Source: Harmonia axyridis (lineage: Eukaryota; Arthropoda; Insecta; Coleoptera; Coccinellidae). Taken from it: 64,000 nucleotides of DNA. The notes below the pieces were generated by a model that was not told the DNA's origin, made no database searches, and saw nothing but the letters and a program-made list of their open reading frames with translations. The stretch lies in the NCBI RefSeq assembly GCF_914767665.1, contig NC_059502.1, positions 44,813,812-44,877,811 of the forward strand, written 5' to 3'. The translations under genes were made by a program, and so were the position numbers. Positions 63,701 through 64,000 of this stretch are shown in pieces (within the stretch, counting starts at the first letter, position 1; each line of letters opens with the position of its first letter).

Positions 63701-64000
63701 GATTACAGCAGCAATTGACCTTACCACGTGGGAGATTATAGCTACCTGCGTGACATCCGAGTCCAAGAAAATCAACAATGTGGAATGACTTACTTGAATA
63801 ATTGATCATTATACAGAAAGAATGAAGTAAGAACAGTCCCTTATACCAATGTGGTTTCCATAGACACGTGTGTCAAGCTTTCGTCCCTGTGCAATACGAT
63901 GAAAAGTGTTAGAATGAGAAACATTGAAGAAAATAACAAACGAATGAAATCAACAACAGAAGTCAGTCGTGCATTTGTGGTTACAGCAGCAATTGACCTT
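60765..64000. repeat. 278-bp satellite, opposite orientation, to window end
   Basis: About 11.6 monomers, reading as reverse complement of the 1-28024 array and in the same direction as the piece at 38759-39061. The first monomer has the GAAGAAGAGCAGTCCC variant, which also occurs (inverted) near 17585. The array continues past the window. Confidence 0.96.

Overview
This is eukaryotic, AT-rich, repeat-dominated DNA. It looks like insect (arthropod) heterochromatin. The evidence is a 278-bp satellite array of about 100 monomers, an env-less Ty3/gypsy element primed by a Lys-type tRNA, foldback MITEs, a tRNA-derived SINE head, and intron-containing copies of the ubiquitin hydrolase gene USP10. 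The species cannot be assigned from sequence alone. No intact host gene is visible; the only long intact reading frame is the retrotransposon pol.

Layout. (1) 1-28024: satellite, head to tail, in higher-order repeats of 4 monomers (1112 bp), with local 7-mer (1946 bp) and 724-bp variants. (2) 28025-35647: a Ty3/gypsy element inserted into a monomer with a 4-bp GACT target duplication. It has a gag broken by an in-frame stop and a frameshift, an intact 1099-codon pol, a canonical A AAA AAC slippery site at the gag/pol overlap, and a 3' LTR about 820 bp longer than the 5' LTR. A leader plus LTR-end remnant follows the 3' LTR. (3) 35648-38758: satellite resumes, with a 1237-bp higher-order repeat that includes a truncated monomer. 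(4) 38759-39061: orientation flips for about one monomer. (5) 39062-59570: a tandem segmental duplication with 5.7, 6.4 and 6.4 kb units plus partial end units. Each full unit carries a SINE-like tRNA head, a complete type III hammerhead ribozyme motif, foldback MITEs and a decayed USP10-like gene. (6) 59571-60764: an inverted partial USP10 copy. (7) 60765-64000: satellite in the orientation opposite to the first array.

The USP10 copies keep recognisable splice sites and USP domain boxes, but each carries disabling lesions. Copy 1 lost the catalytic Cys and has stops and deletions. Copies 2 and 3 share a stop that removes the catalytic Asp and the C-terminus. So this is an amplified pseudogene family embedded in satellite, not a working gene cluster.

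The most notable signal is the hammerhead ribozyme about 30 bp downstream of a Pol III B box. Its invariant core is complete in two of three copies. A 10-nt perfect complementarity links its two loops, and no T4 run lies between the Pol III boxes and the ribozyme, so a Pol III transcript could carry it.
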